From contig ML133453.1 in NCBI GenBank assembly GCA_003864495.1, forward strand, positions 975,762-1,039,761: DNA of 64,000 bases. Reading direction: 5' to 3'. This document shows positions 37,319 through 51,480 of the stretch, in pieces. The notes under the pieces were generated by a model. The model made no database searches. It had not been told where the DNA came from and saw only the letters and a program-made list of their open reading frames with translations. The DNA comes from Nemopilema nomurai. Taxonomy: Eukaryota; Cnidaria; Scyphozoa; Rhizostomeae; Rhizostomatidae. The number at the start of each line of letters is the position of its first letter. The stretch's first letter is position 1. The translations under genes and the position numbers were made by a program.

Positions 37319-38375
37319 ACCGAATATCCCTTAAGCAGTTGAGACTCTCCACCACCTTCCTTCGTTGCTTGCGGGGCTACGACTGGCTCCTTTGCTCTTG
37401 CCTCATTGTTCTTTCTCAATCAGCAACAAATCGGTAATCAGTAATCAGTAATCAAATCATCAAAACATCAATCAGTAAACAATCAACAACCAATAGAGCG
37501 GCCACCTACCTACCTACCTACCTACCTACCTACCTACCTACCTACCTACCTACCTACCTACCTACCTACCTACCTACCTACCTACGTAGTAGGCCTTTCT
37601 CGTCGGTTGGCAATGACAGACCAAGGCTGCACAATTATGGCCGTAGAGGACGTAGACACTTGGTTTACTGAGCTGAGCTGAGCGGTGGTAATAAACACCC
37701 ACAAATGAAGGAAAGATAGACAGCCGTTGCAGAGGAAGAATTTTCTACCCACCTACGCACGTTGCGAGTGCGCCTGTCTTTGTGGCTAGCTGGTGACCCA
37801 GCCTGCAGAGCCTGCTAGTCACAGCAGAAGAATAGCTGGAGGCGGGACGACGACACCAACGACGGCACCAACGACGGCACCAACGACGGCACCAACGACG
37901 GCACCAACGACGGCACCAACGACGACACCAACGACGACACCAACGAACGACACGCACCTAGATGCAGATAAACCAACTTGAAATCAAGACAGTAGAAAAC
38001 AACTATCTATAATCAACACGGTGCGGAGCGTGAACACAACAGGCAACTTGCAAACAAGGCAACAAGACAGTGTAAGGCACGATTTGGGCAGAAATGCAGC
38101 CCAACAGTGCCTGATTGAATGATGCTGCATTTGTGTTGTCCTGCTTGCCCGTACACGGGGGAAATTAATGACAATTAACGCGAGCCAAGTTTTCTTCACA
38201 CGGTTGTTGACTGGAGAAATTGTAGAGAGGAGGACGGCAAATGCAACGGCGGTGAGCAGGCCATTGAAGATGGTGATGACAAAGACAGTGACAAGACAAG
38301 ACAATGCGGGCGGCAAAACGTCCAATTCTGCATGAGGGCCCCTGTGTAGCAGACGACTTTGACTTGAACATTTGT

Positions 38376-38377
38376 GA

Positions 38378-38413
<36 letters not shown>

Positions 38414-38540
38414 ATTGTACGGTCGAGTTACCCACGTTTGGGGTAATCGCAGGGGTCAGCCCAACCGAACTGCAATGGAAGGGCCTCACCCTGGAAGAAA
38501 CGCCTTCATGATCACGTTGTCTTCCCCGTCAGGTAAGTAT
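38376..38540 (-). ncRNA. U1: U1 snRNA, unit 19
   Basis: Gene body intact. The spacer has private changes: GAAGAATAGC (a 2-bp loss) and CAACGAACGACACG (a 1-bp gain) around the minisatellite. Confidence 0.97.
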
Positions 38541-39144
38541 GACTCTTCCAGGGTGCAAGGGAGGCTGGTTGGTGGAAGGAGTGGCTCGACACATGAGGGA
38601 AAGGAGTCACGCACACCATCTTCGTTTTATAGAGCGAGCTGTGGAGTTCCGGTCAGCCTGTCGTGGCTGTCTGGCTGAGGTGGGATGAGACTTTGTTAGC
38701 GCTCGTAGTCATCTGAAGCATGCCCATGTTTCTGCGCTGCTGCTGCTGCTACTACTACTACTACTACTACAGATTAGGCCTGAATCCAAGCAGCATCTGG
38801 ACTGGAGCCATGGTCAATTTAAGAATTGTTTGAATTGTTTCGCCAAAACTGACCCGAACACAATCATGAAACACAACTTTTCGCGGTATAATAAGATATA
38901 ATAAGGTATAATAAGATGTATGAGAGTGAGAGACAAAGCAATTTATCCACACCACAATAATCCATGACTGCTACAAGAATGCTACGCTACAAATATAATC
39001 CTACATTACGCACAAACTTGCAATGGCAATGACATTGAAAATGACACGAACGAACGAACGAAGGAACGAACGAACGAAGGAACGAACGACCCAGCCACTA
39101 ATGTCTGTCTGTGTTTATCGGTTTGTTTTTAAGATAGGTAAAGA

Positions 39145-39332
39145 GGGGCTGGGCCACCCATGGCTGTACTGCAATGCCAGGGCAACCCGTGCTCGCGGTG
39201 AGGCAAGCCTCATGCCGACGAGCTAGTTCCAAAAATCAGTTTAATATTTGAGCGCCCTTGGGCGCATATCAGATATTAAGCTGATAAGAACAGATACTAC
39301 ACTTGATCTTAGCCAAAAGGCCGAGAAGCGAT
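39145..39332 (-). ncRNA. U2: U2 snRNA, unit 20
   Basis: Gene body intact, type A flanks. Confidence 0.97.
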
Positions 39333-40399
39333 ACCGAATATCCCTTAAGCAGTTGAGACTCTCCACCACCTTCCTTCGTTGCTTGCGGGGCTACGACTGG
39401 CTCCTTTGCTCTTGCCTCATTGTTCTTTCTCAATCAGCAACAAATCGGTAATCAGTAATCAGTAATCAAATCATCAAAACATCAATCAGTAAACAAATCA
39501 ACAACCAATAGAGCGGCCACCTACCTACCTACCTACCTACCTACCTACCTACCTACCTACCTACCTACCTACCTACCTACCTACCTACCTACCTACCTAC
39601 CTACCTACGTAGTAGGCCTTTCTCGTCGGTTGGCAATGACAGACCAAGGCTGCACAATTATGGCCGTAGAGGACGTAGACACTTGGTTTACTGAGCTGAG
39701 CTGAGCGGTGGTAATAAACACCCACAAATGAAGGAAAGATAGACAGCCGTTGCAGAGGAAGAATTTTCTACCCACCTACGCACGTTGCGAGTGCGCCTGT
39801 CTTTGTGGCTAGCTGGTGACCCAGCCTGCAGAGCCTGCTAGTCACAGCAGAAGCGAATAGCTGGAGGCGGGACGACGACACCAACGACGGCACCAACGAC
39901 GGCACCAACGACGGCACCAACGACGGCACCAACGACGGCACCAACGACGACACCAACGACGACACCAACGACGACACGCACCTAGATGCAGATAAACCAA
40001 CTTGAAATCAAGACAGTAGAAAACAACTATCTATAATCAACACGGTGCGGAGCGTGAACACAACAGGCAACTTGCAAACAAGGCAACAAGACAGTGTAAG
40101 GCACGATTTGGGCAGAAATGCAGCCCAACAGTGCCTGATTGAATGATGCTGCATTTGTGTTGTCCTGCTTGCCCGTACACGGGGGAAATTAATGACAATT
40201 AACGCGAGCCAAGTTTTCTTCACACGGTTGTTGACTGGAGAAATTGTAGAGAGGAGGACGGCAAATGCAACGGCGGTGAGCAGGCCATTGAAGATGGTGA
40301 TGACAAAGACAGTGACAAGACAAGACAATGCGGGCGGCAAAACGTCCAATTCTGCATGAGGGCCCCTGTGTAGCAGACGACTTTGACTTGAACATTTGT

Positions 40400-40401
40400 G
40401 A

Positions 40402-40437
<36 letters not shown>

Positions 40438-40564
40438 ATTGTACGGTCGAGTTACCCACGTTTGGGGTAATCGCAGGGGTCAGCCCAACCGAACTGCAAT
40501 GGAAGGGCCTCACCCTGGAAGAAACGCCTTCATGATCACGTTGTCTTCCCCGTCAGGTAAGTAT
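40400..40564 (-). ncRNA. U1: U1 snRNA, unit 20
   Basis: Gene body intact, type A flanks. Confidence 0.97.
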
Positions 40565-41171
40565 GACTCTTCCAGGGTGCAAGGGAGGCTGGTTGGTGGA
40601 AGGAGTGGCTCGACACATGAGGGAAAGGAGTCACGCACACCATCTTCGTTTTATAGAGCGAGCTGTGGAGTTCCGGTCAGCCTGTCGTGGCTGTCTGGCT
40701 GAGGTGGGATGAGACTTTGTTAGCGCTCGTAGTCATCTGAAGCATGCCCATGTTTCTGCGCTGCTGCTGCTGCTACTACTACTACTACTACTACTACAGA
40801 TTAGGCCTGAATCCAAGCAGCATCTGGACTGGAGCCATGGTCAATTTAAGAATTGTTTGAATTGTTTCGCCAAAACTGACCCGAACACAATCATGAAACA
40901 CAACTTTTCGCGGTATAATAAGATATAATAAGGTATAATAAGATGTATGAGAGTGAGAGACAAAGCAATTTATCCACACCACAATAATCCATGACTGCTA
41001 CAAGAATGCTACGCTACAAATATAATCCTACATTACGCACAAACTTGCAATGGCAATGACATTGAAAATGACACGAACGAACGAACGAAGGAACGAACGA
41101 ACGAAGGAACGAACGACCCAGCCACTAATGTCTGTCTGTGTTTATCGGTTTGTTTTTAAGATAGGTAAAGA

Positions 41172-41359
41172 GGGGCTGGGCCACCCATGGCTGTACTGCA
41201 ATGCCAGGGCAACCCGTGCTCGCGGTGAGGCAAGCCTCATGCCGACGAGCTAGTTCCAAAAATCAGTTTAATATTTGAGCGCCCTTGGGCGCATATCAGA
41301 TATTAAGCTGATAAGAACAGATACTACACTTGATCTTAGCCAAAAGGCCGAGAAGCGAT
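41172..41359 (-). ncRNA. U2: U2 snRNA, unit 21
   Basis: Gene body intact, type A flanks. Confidence 0.97.
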
Positions 41360-42439
41360 ACCGAATATCCCTTAAGCAGTTGAGACTCTCCACCACCTTC
41401 CTTCGTTGCTTGCGGGGCTACGACTGGCTCCTTTGCTCTTGCCTCATTGTTCTTTCTCAATCAGCAACAAATCGGTAATCAGTAATCAGTAATCAAATCA
41501 TCAAAACATCAATCAGTAAACAAATCAACAACCAATAGAGCGGCCACCTACCTACCTACCTACCTACCTACCTACCTACCTACCTACCTACCTACCTACC
41601 TACCTACCTACCTACCTACCTACCTACCTACCTACCTACCTACCTACGTAGTAGGCCTTTCTCGTCGGTTGGCAATGACAGACCAAGGCTGCACAATTAT
41701 GGCCGTAGAGGACGTAGACACTTGGTTTACTGAGCTGAGCTGAGCGGTGGTAATAAACACCCACAAATGAAGGAAAGATAGACAGCCGTTGCAGAGGAAG
41801 AATTTTCTACCCACCTACGCACGTTGCGAGTGCGCCTGTCTTTGTGGCTAGCTGGTGACCCAGCCTGCAGAGCCTGCTAGTCACAGCAGAAGCGAATAGC
41901 TGGAGGCGGGACGACGACACCAACGACGGCACCAACGACGGCACCAACGACGGCACCAACGACGGCACCAACGACGGCACCAACGACGACACCAACGACG
42001 ACACCAACGACGACACGCACCTAGATGCAGATAAACCAACTTGAAATCAAGACAGTAGAAAACAACTATCTATAATCAACACGGTGCGGAGCGTGAACAC
42101 AACAGGCAACTTGCAAACAAGGCAACAAGACAGTGTAAGGCACGATTTGGGCAGAAATGCAGCCCAACAGTGCCTGATTGAATGATGCTGCATTTGTGTT
42201 GTCCTGCTTGCCCGTACACGGGGGGAAATTAATGACAATTAACGCGAGCCAAGTTTTCTTCACACGGTTGTTGACTGGAGAAATTGTAGAGAGGAGGACG
42301 GCAAATGCAACGGCGGTGAGCAGGCCATTGAAGATGGTGATGACAAAGACAGTGACAAGACAAGACAATGCGGGCGGCAAAACGTCCAATTCTGCATGAG
42401 GGCCCCTGTGTAGCAGACGACTTTGACTTGAACATTTGT

Positions 42440-42441
42440 GA

Positions 42442-42477
<36 letters not shown>

Positions 42478-42603
42478 ATTGTACGGTCGAGTTACCCACG
42501 TTTGGGGTAATCGCGGGGTCAGCCCAACCGAACTGCAATGGAAGGGCCTCACCCTGGAAGAAACGCCTTCATGATCACGTTGTCTTCCCCGTCAGGTAAG
42601 TAT
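42440..42603 (-). ncRNA. U1: U1 snRNA, unit 21 (164 nt)
   Basis: Lacks one U: GACCCCGCG instead of GACCCCTGCG (+ strand TCGCGGGGTC near 42512-42520). Folded by eye, this removes an unpaired U and lets CCCCG pair exactly with CGGGG near the RNA's 5' end. It could therefore be neutral or even stabilising. It is not a homopolymer-length change, so a real variant is somewhat more likely than in unit 9. Confidence 0.95.
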
Positions 42604-43210
42604 GACTCTTCCAGGGTGCAAGGGAGGCTGGTTGGTGGAAGGAGTGGCTCGACACATGAGGGAAAGGAGTCACGCACACCATCTTCGTTTTATAGAGCGA
42701 GCTGTGGAGTTCCGGTCAGCCTGTCGTGGCTGTCTGGCTGAGGTGGGATGAGACTTTGTTAGCGCTCGTAGTCATCTGAAGCATGCCCATGTTTCTGCGC
42801 TGCTGCTGCTGCTACTACTACTACTACTACTACTACAGATTAGGCCTGAATCCAAGCAGCATCTGGACTGGAGCCATGGTCAATTTAAGAATTGTTTGAA
42901 TTGTTTCGCCAAAACTGACCCGAACACAATCATGAAACACAACTTTTCGCGGTATAATAAGATATAATAAGGTATAATAAGATGTATGAGAGTGAGAGAC
43001 AAAGCAATTTATCCACACCACAATAATCCATGACTGCTACAAGAATGCTACGCTACAAATATAATCCTACATTACGCACAAACTTGCAATGGCAATGACA
43101 TTGAAAATGACACGAACGAACGAACGAAGGAACGAACGAACGAAGGAACGAACGACCCAGCCACTAATGTCTGTCTGTGTTTATCGGTTTGTTTTTAAGA
43201 TAGGTAAAGA

Positions 43211-43398
43211 GGGGCTGGGCCACCCATGGCTGTACTGCAATGCCAGGGCAACCCGTGCTCGCGGTGAGGCAAGCCTCATGCCGACGAGCTAGTTCCAAAA
43301 ATCAGTTTAATATTTGAGCGCCCTTGGGCGCATATCAGATATTAAGCTGATAAGAACAGATACTACACTTGATCTTAGCCAAAAGGCCGAGAAGCGAT
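43211..43398 (-). ncRNA. U2: U2 snRNA, unit 22
   Basis: Gene body intact, type A flanks. Confidence 0.97.
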
Positions 43399-44454
43399 AC
43401 CGAATATCCCTTAAGCAGTTGAGACTCTCCACCACCTTCCTTCGTTGCTTGCGGGGCTACGACTGGCTCCTTTGCTCTTGCCTCATTGTTCTTTCTCAAT
43501 CAGCAACAAATCGGTAATCAGTAATCAGTAATCAAATCATCAAAACATCAATCAGTAAACAAATCAACAACCAATAGAGCGGCCACCTACCTACCTACCT
43601 ACCTACCTACCTACCTACCTACCTACCTACCTACCTACCTACCTACCTACCTACCTACCTACGTAGTAGGCCTTTCTCGTCGGTTGGCAATGACAGACCA
43701 AGGCTGCACAATTATGGCCGTAGAGGACGTAGACACTTGGTTTACTGAGCTGAGCTGAGCGGTGGTAATAAACACCCACAAATGAAGGAAAGATAGACAG
43801 CCGTTGCAGAGGAAGAATTTTCTACCCACCTACGCACGTTGCGAGTGCGCCTGTCTTTGTGGCTAGCTGGTGACCCAGCCTGCAGAGCCTGCTAGTCACA
43901 GCAGAAGCGAATAGCTGGAGGCGGGACGACGACACCAACGACGGCACCAACGACGGCACCAACGACGGCACCAACGACGGCACCAACGACGGCACCAACG
44001 ACGACACCAACGACGACACCAACGACGACACGCACCTAGATGCAGATAAACCAACTTGAAATCAAGACAGTAGAAAACAACTATCTATAATCAACACGGT
44101 GCGGAGCGTGAACACAACAGGCAACTTGCAAACAAGGCAACAAGACAGTGTAAGGCACGATTTGGGCAGAAATGCAGCCCAACAGTGCCTGATTGAATGA
44201 TGCTGCATTTGTGTTGTCCTGCTTGCCCGTACACGGGGGGAAATTAATGACAATTAACGCGAGCCAAGTTTTCTTCACACGGTTGTTGACTGGAGAAATT
44301 GTAGAGAGGAGGACGGCAAATGCAACGGCGGTGAGCAGGCCATTGAAGATGGTGATGACAAAGACAGTGACAAGACAAGACAATGCGGGCGGCAAAACGT
44401 CCAATTCTGCATGAGGGCCCCTGTGTAGCAGACGACTTTGACTTGAACATTTGT

Positions 44455-44456
44455 GA

Positions 44457-44492
<36 letters not shown>

Positions 44493-44619
44493 ATTGTACG
44501 GTCGAGTTACCCACGTTTGGGGTAATCGCAGGGGTCAGCCCAACCGAACTGCAATGGAAGGGCCTCACCCTGGAAGAAACGCCTTCATGATCACGTTGTC
44601 TTCCCCGTCAGGTAAGTAT
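44455..44619 (-). ncRNA. U1: U1 snRNA, unit 22
   Basis: Gene body intact, type A flanks. Confidence 0.97.
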
Positions 44620-45225
44620 GACTCTTCCAGGGTGCAAGGGAGGCTGGTTGGTGGAAGGAGTGGCTCGACACATGAGGGAAAGGAGTCACGCACACCATCT
44701 TCGTTTTATAGAGCGAGCTGTGGAGTTCCGGTCAGCCTGTCGTGGCTGTCTGGCTGAGGTGGGATGAGACTTTGTTAGCGCTCGTAGTCATCTGAAGCAT
44801 GCCCATGTTTCTGCGCTGCTGCTGCTGCTACTACTACTACTACTACTACTACAGATTAGGCCTGAATCCAAGCAGCATCTGGACTGGAGCCATGGTCAAT
44901 TTAAGAATTGTTTGAATTGTTTCGCCAAAACTGACCCGAACACAATCATGAAACACAACTTTTCGCGGTATAATAAGATATAATAAGGTATAATAAGAGT
45001 ATGAGAGTGAGAGACAAAGCAATTTATCCACACCACAATAATCCATGACTGCTACAAGAATGCTACGCTACAAATATAATCCTACATTACGCACAAACTT
45101 GCAATGGCAATGACATTGAAAATGACACGAACGAACGAACGAAGGAACGAACGAACGAAGGAACGAACGACCCAGCCACTAATGTCTGTCTGTGTTTATC
45201 GGTTTGTTTTTAAGATAGGTAAAGA

Positions 45226-45413
45226 GGGGCTGGGCCACCCATGGCTGTACTGCAATGCCAGGGCAACCCGTGCTCGCGGTGAGGCAAGCCTCATGCCGAC
45301 GAGCTAGTTCCAAAAATCAGTTTAATATTTGAGCGCCCTTGGGCGCATATCAGATATTAAGCTGATAAGAACAGATACTACACTTGATCTTAGCCAAAAG
45401 GCCGAGAAGCGAT
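45226..45413 (-). ncRNA. U2: U2 snRNA, unit 23
   Basis: Gene body intact. A private 1-bp loss (AATAAGAGTATG) lies about 230 bp downstream. Confidence 0.97.
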
Positions 45414-46478
45414 ACCGAATATCCCTTAAGCAGTTGAGACTCTCCACCACCTTCCTTCGTTGCTTGCGGGGCTACGACTGGCTCCTTTGCTCTTGCCTCA
45501 TTGTTCTTTCTCAATCAGCAACAAATCGGTAATCAGTAATCAGTAATCAAATCATCAAAACATCAATCAGTAAACAAATCAACAACCAATAGAGCGGCCA
45601 CCTACCTACCTACCTACCTACCTACACCTACCTACCTACCTACCTACCTACCTACCTACCTACCTACCTACCTACCTACCTACCTACGTAGTAGGCCTTT
45701 CTCGTCGGTTGGCAATGACAGACCAAGGCTGCACAATTATGGCCGTAGAGGACGTAGACACTTGGTTTACTGAGCTGAGCTGAGCGGTGGTAATAAACAC
45801 CCACAAATGAAGGAAAGATAGACAGCCGTTGCAGAGGAAGAATTTTCTACCCACCTACGCACGTTGCGAGTGCGCCTGTCTTTGTGGCTAGCTGGTGACC
45901 CAGCCTGCAGAGCCTGCTAGTCACAGCAGAAGCGAATAGCTGGAGGCGGGACGACGACACCAACGACGGCACCAACGACGGCACCAACGACGGCACCAAC
46001 GACGGCACCAACGACGGCACCAACGACGACACCAACGACGACACCAACGACGACACGCACCTAGATGCAGATAAACCAACTTGAAATCAAGACAGTAGAA
46101 AACAACTATCTATAATCAACACGGTGCGGAGCGTGAACACAACAGGCAACTTGCAAACAAGGCAACAAGACAGTGTAAGGCACGATTTGGGCAGAAATGC
46201 AGCCCAACAGTGCCTGATTGAATGATGCTGCATTTGTGTTGTCCTGCTTGCCCGTACACGGGGGAAATTAATGACAATTAACGCGAGCCAAGTTTTCTTC
46301 ACACGGTTGTTGACTGGAGAAATTGTAGAGAGGAGGACGGCAAATGCAACGGCGGTGAGCAGGCCATTGAAGATGGTGATGACAAAGACAGTGACAAGAC
46401 AAGACAATGCGGGCGGCAAAACGTCCAATTCTGCATGAGGGCCCCTGTGTAGCAGACGACTTTGACTTGAACATTTGT

Positions 46479-46480
46479 GA

Positions 46481-46516
<36 letters not shown>

Positions 46517-46643
46517 ATTGTACGGTCGAGTTACCCACGTTTGGGGTAATCGCAGGGGTCAGCCCAACCGAACTGCAATGGAAGGGCCTCACCCTGGAAG
46601 AAACGCCTTCATGATCACGTTGTCTTCCCCGTCAGGTAAGTAT
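46479..46643 (-). ncRNA. U1: U1 snRNA, unit 23
   Basis: Gene body intact. One extra T lies 5-8 bp upstream of the start (GACTCTTTCCAGG at 46644-46656). The unit ends in a divergent junction (see 46876-46909). Confidence 0.97.
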
Positions 46644-46875
46644 GACTCTTTCCAGGGTGCAAGGGAGGCTGGTTGGTGGAAGGAGTGGCTCGACACATGA
46701 GGGAAAGGAGTCACGCACACCATCTTCGTTTTATAGAGCGAGCTGTGGAGTTCCGGTCAGCCTGTCGTGGCTGTCTGGCTGAGGTGGGATGAGACTTTGT
46801 TAGCGCTCGTAGTCATCTGAAGCATGCCCATGTTTCTGCGCTGCTGCTGCTGCTACTACTACTACTACTACTACT

Positions 46876-46909
46876 AGGTCTGAGGCCGACGCAGACATCG
46901 GAGCATGAC
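46876..46909. other. Divergent junction between units 23 and 24
   Basis: Where other units read ACAGATTAGGCCTGAATCC and on to CTGGACTGG, this one has TAGGTCTGAGGCCGACGCAG followed by ACATCGGAGCATGACTGG. The replaced stretch is about 30 bp and only loosely alignable; sequence on both sides is normal array. Confidence 0.85.
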
Positions 46910-47251
46910 TGGAGCCATGGTCAATTTAAGAATTGTTTGAATTGTTTCGCCAAAACTGACCCGAACACAATCATGAAACACAACTTTTCGCGGTATAATA
47001 AGATATAATAAGGTATAATAAGATGTATGAGAGTGAGAGACAAAGCAATTTATCCACACCACAATAATCCATGACTGCTACAAGAATGCTACGCTACAAA
47101 TATAATCCTACATTACGCACAAACTTGCAATGGCAATGACATTGAAAATGACACGAACGAACGAACGAAGGAACGAACGAACGAAGGAACGAACGACCCA
47201 GCCACTAATGTCTGTCTGTGTTTATCGGTTTGTTTTTAAGATAGGTAAAGA

Positions 47252-47439
47252 GGGGCTGGGCCACCCATGGCTGTACTGCAATGCCAGGGCAACCCGTGCT
47301 CGCGGTGAGGCAAGCCTCATGCCGACGAGCTAGTTCCAAAAATCAGTTTAATATTTGAGCGCCCTTGGGCGCATATCAGATATTAAGCTGATAAGAACAG
47401 ATACTACACTTGATCTTAGCCAAAAGGCCGAGAAGCGAT
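47252..47439 (-). ncRNA. U2: U2 snRNA, unit 24
   Basis: Gene body intact; its CCTA tract is among the shortest. Confidence 0.97.
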
Positions 47440-48488
47440 ACCGAATATCCCTTAAGCAGTTGAGACTCTCCACCACCTTCCTTCGTTGCTTGCGGGGCTA
47501 CGACTGGCTCCTTTGCTCTTGCCTCATTGTTCTTTCTCAATCAGCAACAAATCGGTAATCAGTAATCAGTAATCAAATCATCAAAACATCAATCAGTAAA
47601 CAAATCAACAACCAATAGAGCGGCCACCTACCTACCTACCTACCTACCTACCTACCTACCTACCTACCTACCTACCTACCTACCTACTACCTACCTACGT
47701 AGTAGGCCTTTCTCGTCGGTTGGCAATGACAGACCAAGGCTGCACAATTATGGCCGTAGAGGACGTAGACACTTGGTTTACTGAGCTGAGCTGAGCGGTG
47801 GTAATAAACACCCAAATGAAGGAAAGATAGACAGCCGTTGCAGAGGAAGAATTTTCTACCCACCTACGCACGTTGCGAGTGCGCCTGTCTTTGTGGCTAG
47901 CTGGTGACCCAGCCTGCAGAGCCTGCTAGTCACAGCAGAAGCGAATAGCTGGAGGCGGGACGACGACACCAACGACGGCACCAACGACGGCACCAACGAC
48001 GGCACCAACGACGGCACCAACGACGGCACCAACGACGACACCAACGACGACACCAACGACGACACGCACCTAGATGCAGATAAACCAACTTGAAATCAAG
48101 ACAGTAGAAAACAACTATCTATAATCAACACGGTGCGGAGCGTGAACACAACAGGCAACTTGCAAACAAGGCAACAAGACAGTGTAAGGCACGATTTGGG
48201 CAGAAATGCAGCCCAACAGTGCCTGATTGAATGATGCTGCATTTGTGTTGTCCTGCTTGCCCGTACACGGGGGGAAATTAATGACAATTAACGCGAGCCA
48301 AGTTTTCTTCACACGGTTGTTGACTGGAGAAATTGTAGAGAGGAGGACGGCAAATGCAACGGCGGTGAGCAGGCCATTGAAGATGGTGATGACAAAGACA
48401 GTGACAAGACAAGACAATGCGGGCGGCAAAACGTCCAATTCTGCATGAGGGCCCCTGTGTAGCAGACGACTTTGACTTGAACATTTGT

Positions 48489-48490
48489 GA

Positions 48491-48526
<36 letters not shown>

Positions 48527-48653
48527 ATTGTACGGTCGAGTTACCCACGTTTGGGGTAATCGCAGGGGTCAGCCCAACCGAACTGCAATGGAAGGGCCTC
48601 ACCCTGGAAGAAACGCCTTCATGATCACGTTGTCTTCCCCGTCAGGTAAGTAT
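48489..48653 (-). ncRNA. U1: U1 snRNA, unit 24
   Basis: Gene body intact. The spacer has a private 2-bp loss (ACACCCAAATGAAGG near 47808-47822). Confidence 0.97.
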
Positions 48654-49260
48654 GACTCTTCCAGGGTGCAAGGGAGGCTGGTTGGTGGAAGGAGTGGCTC
48701 GACACATGAGGGAAAGGAGTCACGCACACCATCTTCGTTTTATAGAGCGAGCTGTGGAGTTCCGGTCAGCCTGTCGTGGCTGTCTGGCTGAGGTGGGATG
48801 AGACTTTGTTAGCGCTCGTAGTCATCTGAAGCATGCCCATGTTTCTGCGCTGCTGCTGCTGCTACTACTACTACTACTACTACTACAGATTAGGCCTGAA
48901 TCCAAGCAGCATCTGGACTGGAGCCATGGTCAATTTAAGAATTGTTTGAATTGTTTCGCCAAAACTGACCCGAACACAATCATGAAACACAACTTTTCGC
49001 GGTATAATAAGATATAATAAGGTATAATAAGATGTATGAGAGTGAGAGACAAAGCAATTTATCCACACCACAATAATCCATGACTGCTACAAGAATGCTA
49101 CGCTACAAATATAATCCTACATTACGCACAAACTTGCAATGGCAATGACATTGAAAATGACACGAACGAACGAACGAAGGAACGAACGAACGAAGGAACG
49201 AACGACCCAGCCACTAATGTCTGTCTGTGTTTATCGGTTTGTTTTTAAGATAGGTAAAGA

Positions 49261-49448
49261 GGGGCTGGGCCACCCATGGCTGTACTGCAATGCCAGGGCA
49301 ACCCGTGCTCGCGGTGAGGCAAGCCTCATGCCGACGAGCTAGTTCCAAAAATCAGTTTAATATTTGAGCGCCCTTGGGCGCATATCAGATATTAAGCTGA
49401 TAAGAACAGATACTACACTTGATCTTAGCCAAAAGGCCGAGAAGCGAT
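49261..49448 (-). ncRNA. U2: U2 snRNA, unit 25
   Basis: Gene body intact, type A flanks. Confidence 0.97.
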
Positions 49449-50520
49449 ACCGAATATCCCTTAAGCAGTTGAGACTCTCCACCACCTTCCTTCGTTGCTT
49501 GCGGGGCTACGACTGGCTCCTTTGCTCTTGCCTCATTGTTCTTTCTCAATCAGCAACAAATCGGTAATCAGTAATCAGTAATCAAATCATCAAAACATCA
49601 ATCAGTAAACAAATCAACAACCAATAGAGCGGCCACCTACCTACCTACCTACCTACCTACCTACCTACCTACCTACCTACCTACCTACCTACCTACCTAC
49701 CTACCTACCTACCTACCTACCTACCTACGTAGTAGGCCTTTCTCGTCGGTTGGCAATGACAGACCAAGGCTGCACAATTATGGCCGTAGAGGACGTAGAC
49801 ACTTGGTTTACTGAGCTGAGCTGAGCGGTGGTAATAAACACCCACAAATGAAGGAAAGATAGACAGCCGTTGCAGAGGAAGAATTTTCTACCCACCTACG
49901 CACGTTGCGAGTGCGCCTGTCTTTGTGGCTAGCTGGTGACCCAGCCTGCAGAGCCTGCTAGTCACAGCAGAAGCGAATAGCTGGAGGCGGGACGACGACA
50001 CCAACGACGGCACCAACGACGGCACCAACGACGGCACCAACGACGGCACCAACGACGGCACCAACGACGACACCAACGACGACACCAACGACGACACGCA
50101 CCTAGATGCAGATAAACCAACTTGAAATCAAGACAGTAGAAAACAACTATCTATAATCAACACGGTGCGGAGCGTGAACACAACAGGCAACTTGCAAACA
50201 AGGCAACAAGACAGTGTAAGGCACGATTTGGGCAGAAATGCAGCCCAACAGTGCCTGATTGAATGATGCTGCATTTGTGTTGTCCTGCTTGCCCGTACAC
50301 GGGGGGAAATTAATGACAATTAACGCGAGCCAAGTTTTCTTCACACGGTTGTTGACTGGAGAAATTGTAGAGAGGAGGACGGCAAATGCAACGGCGGTGA
50401 GCAGGCCATTGAAGATGGTGATGACAAAGACAGTGACAAGACAAGACAATGCGGGCGGCAAAACGTCCAATTCTGCATGAGGGCCCCTGTGTAGCAGACG
50501 ACTTTGACTTGAACATTTGT

Positions 50521-50522
50521 GA

Positions 50523-50558
<36 letters not shown>

Positions 50559-50685
50559 ATTGTACGGTCGAGTTACCCACGTTTGGGGTAATCGCAGGGG
50601 TCAGCCCAACCGAACTGCAATGGAAGGGCCTCACCCTGGAAGAAACGCCTTCATGATCACGTTGTCTTCCCCGTCAGGTAAGTAT
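50521..50685 (-). ncRNA. U1: U1 snRNA, unit 25
   Basis: Gene body intact, type A flanks. Confidence 0.97.
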
Positions 50686-51292
50686 GACTCTTCCAGGGTG
50701 CAAGGGAGGCTGGTTGGTGGAAGGAGTGGCTCGACACATGAGGGAAAGGAGTCACGCACACCATCTTCGTTTTATAGAGCGAGCTGTGGAGTTCCGGTCA
50801 GCCTGTCGTGGCTGTCTGGCTGAGGTGGGATGAGACTTTGTTAGCGCTCGTAGTCATCTGAAGCATGCCCATGTTTCTGCGCTGCTGCTGCTGCTACTAC
50901 TACTACTACTACTACTACAGATTAGGCCTGAATCCAAGCAGCATCTGGACTGGAGCCATGGTCAATTTAAGAATTGTTTGAATTGTTTCGCCAAAACTGA
51001 CCCGAACACAATCATGAAACACAACTTTTCGCGGTATAATAAGATATAATAAGGTATAATAAGATGTATGAGAGTGAGAGACAAAGCAATTTATCCACAC
51101 CACAATAATCCATGACTGCTACAAGAATGCTACGCTACAAATATAATCCTACATTACGCACAAACTTGCAATGGCAATGACATTGAAAATGACACGAACG
51201 AACGAACGAAGGAACGAACGAACGAAGGAACGAACGACCCAGCCACTAATGTCTGTCTGTGTTTATCGGTTTGTTTTTAAGATAGGTAAAGA

Positions 51293-51480
51293 GGGGCTGG
51301 GCCACCCATGGCTGTACTGCAATGCCAGGGCAACCCGTGCTCGCGGTGAGGCAAGCCTCATGCCGACGAGCTAGTTCCAAAAATCAGTTTAATATTTGAG
51401 CGCCCTTGGGCGCATATCAGATATTAAGCTGATAAGAACAGATACTACACTTGATCTTAGCCAAAAGGCCGAGAAGCGAT
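51293..51480 (-). ncRNA. U2: U2 snRNA, unit 26
   Basis: Gene body intact; this is the last U2 copy with a complete upstream region. Confidence 0.97.
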
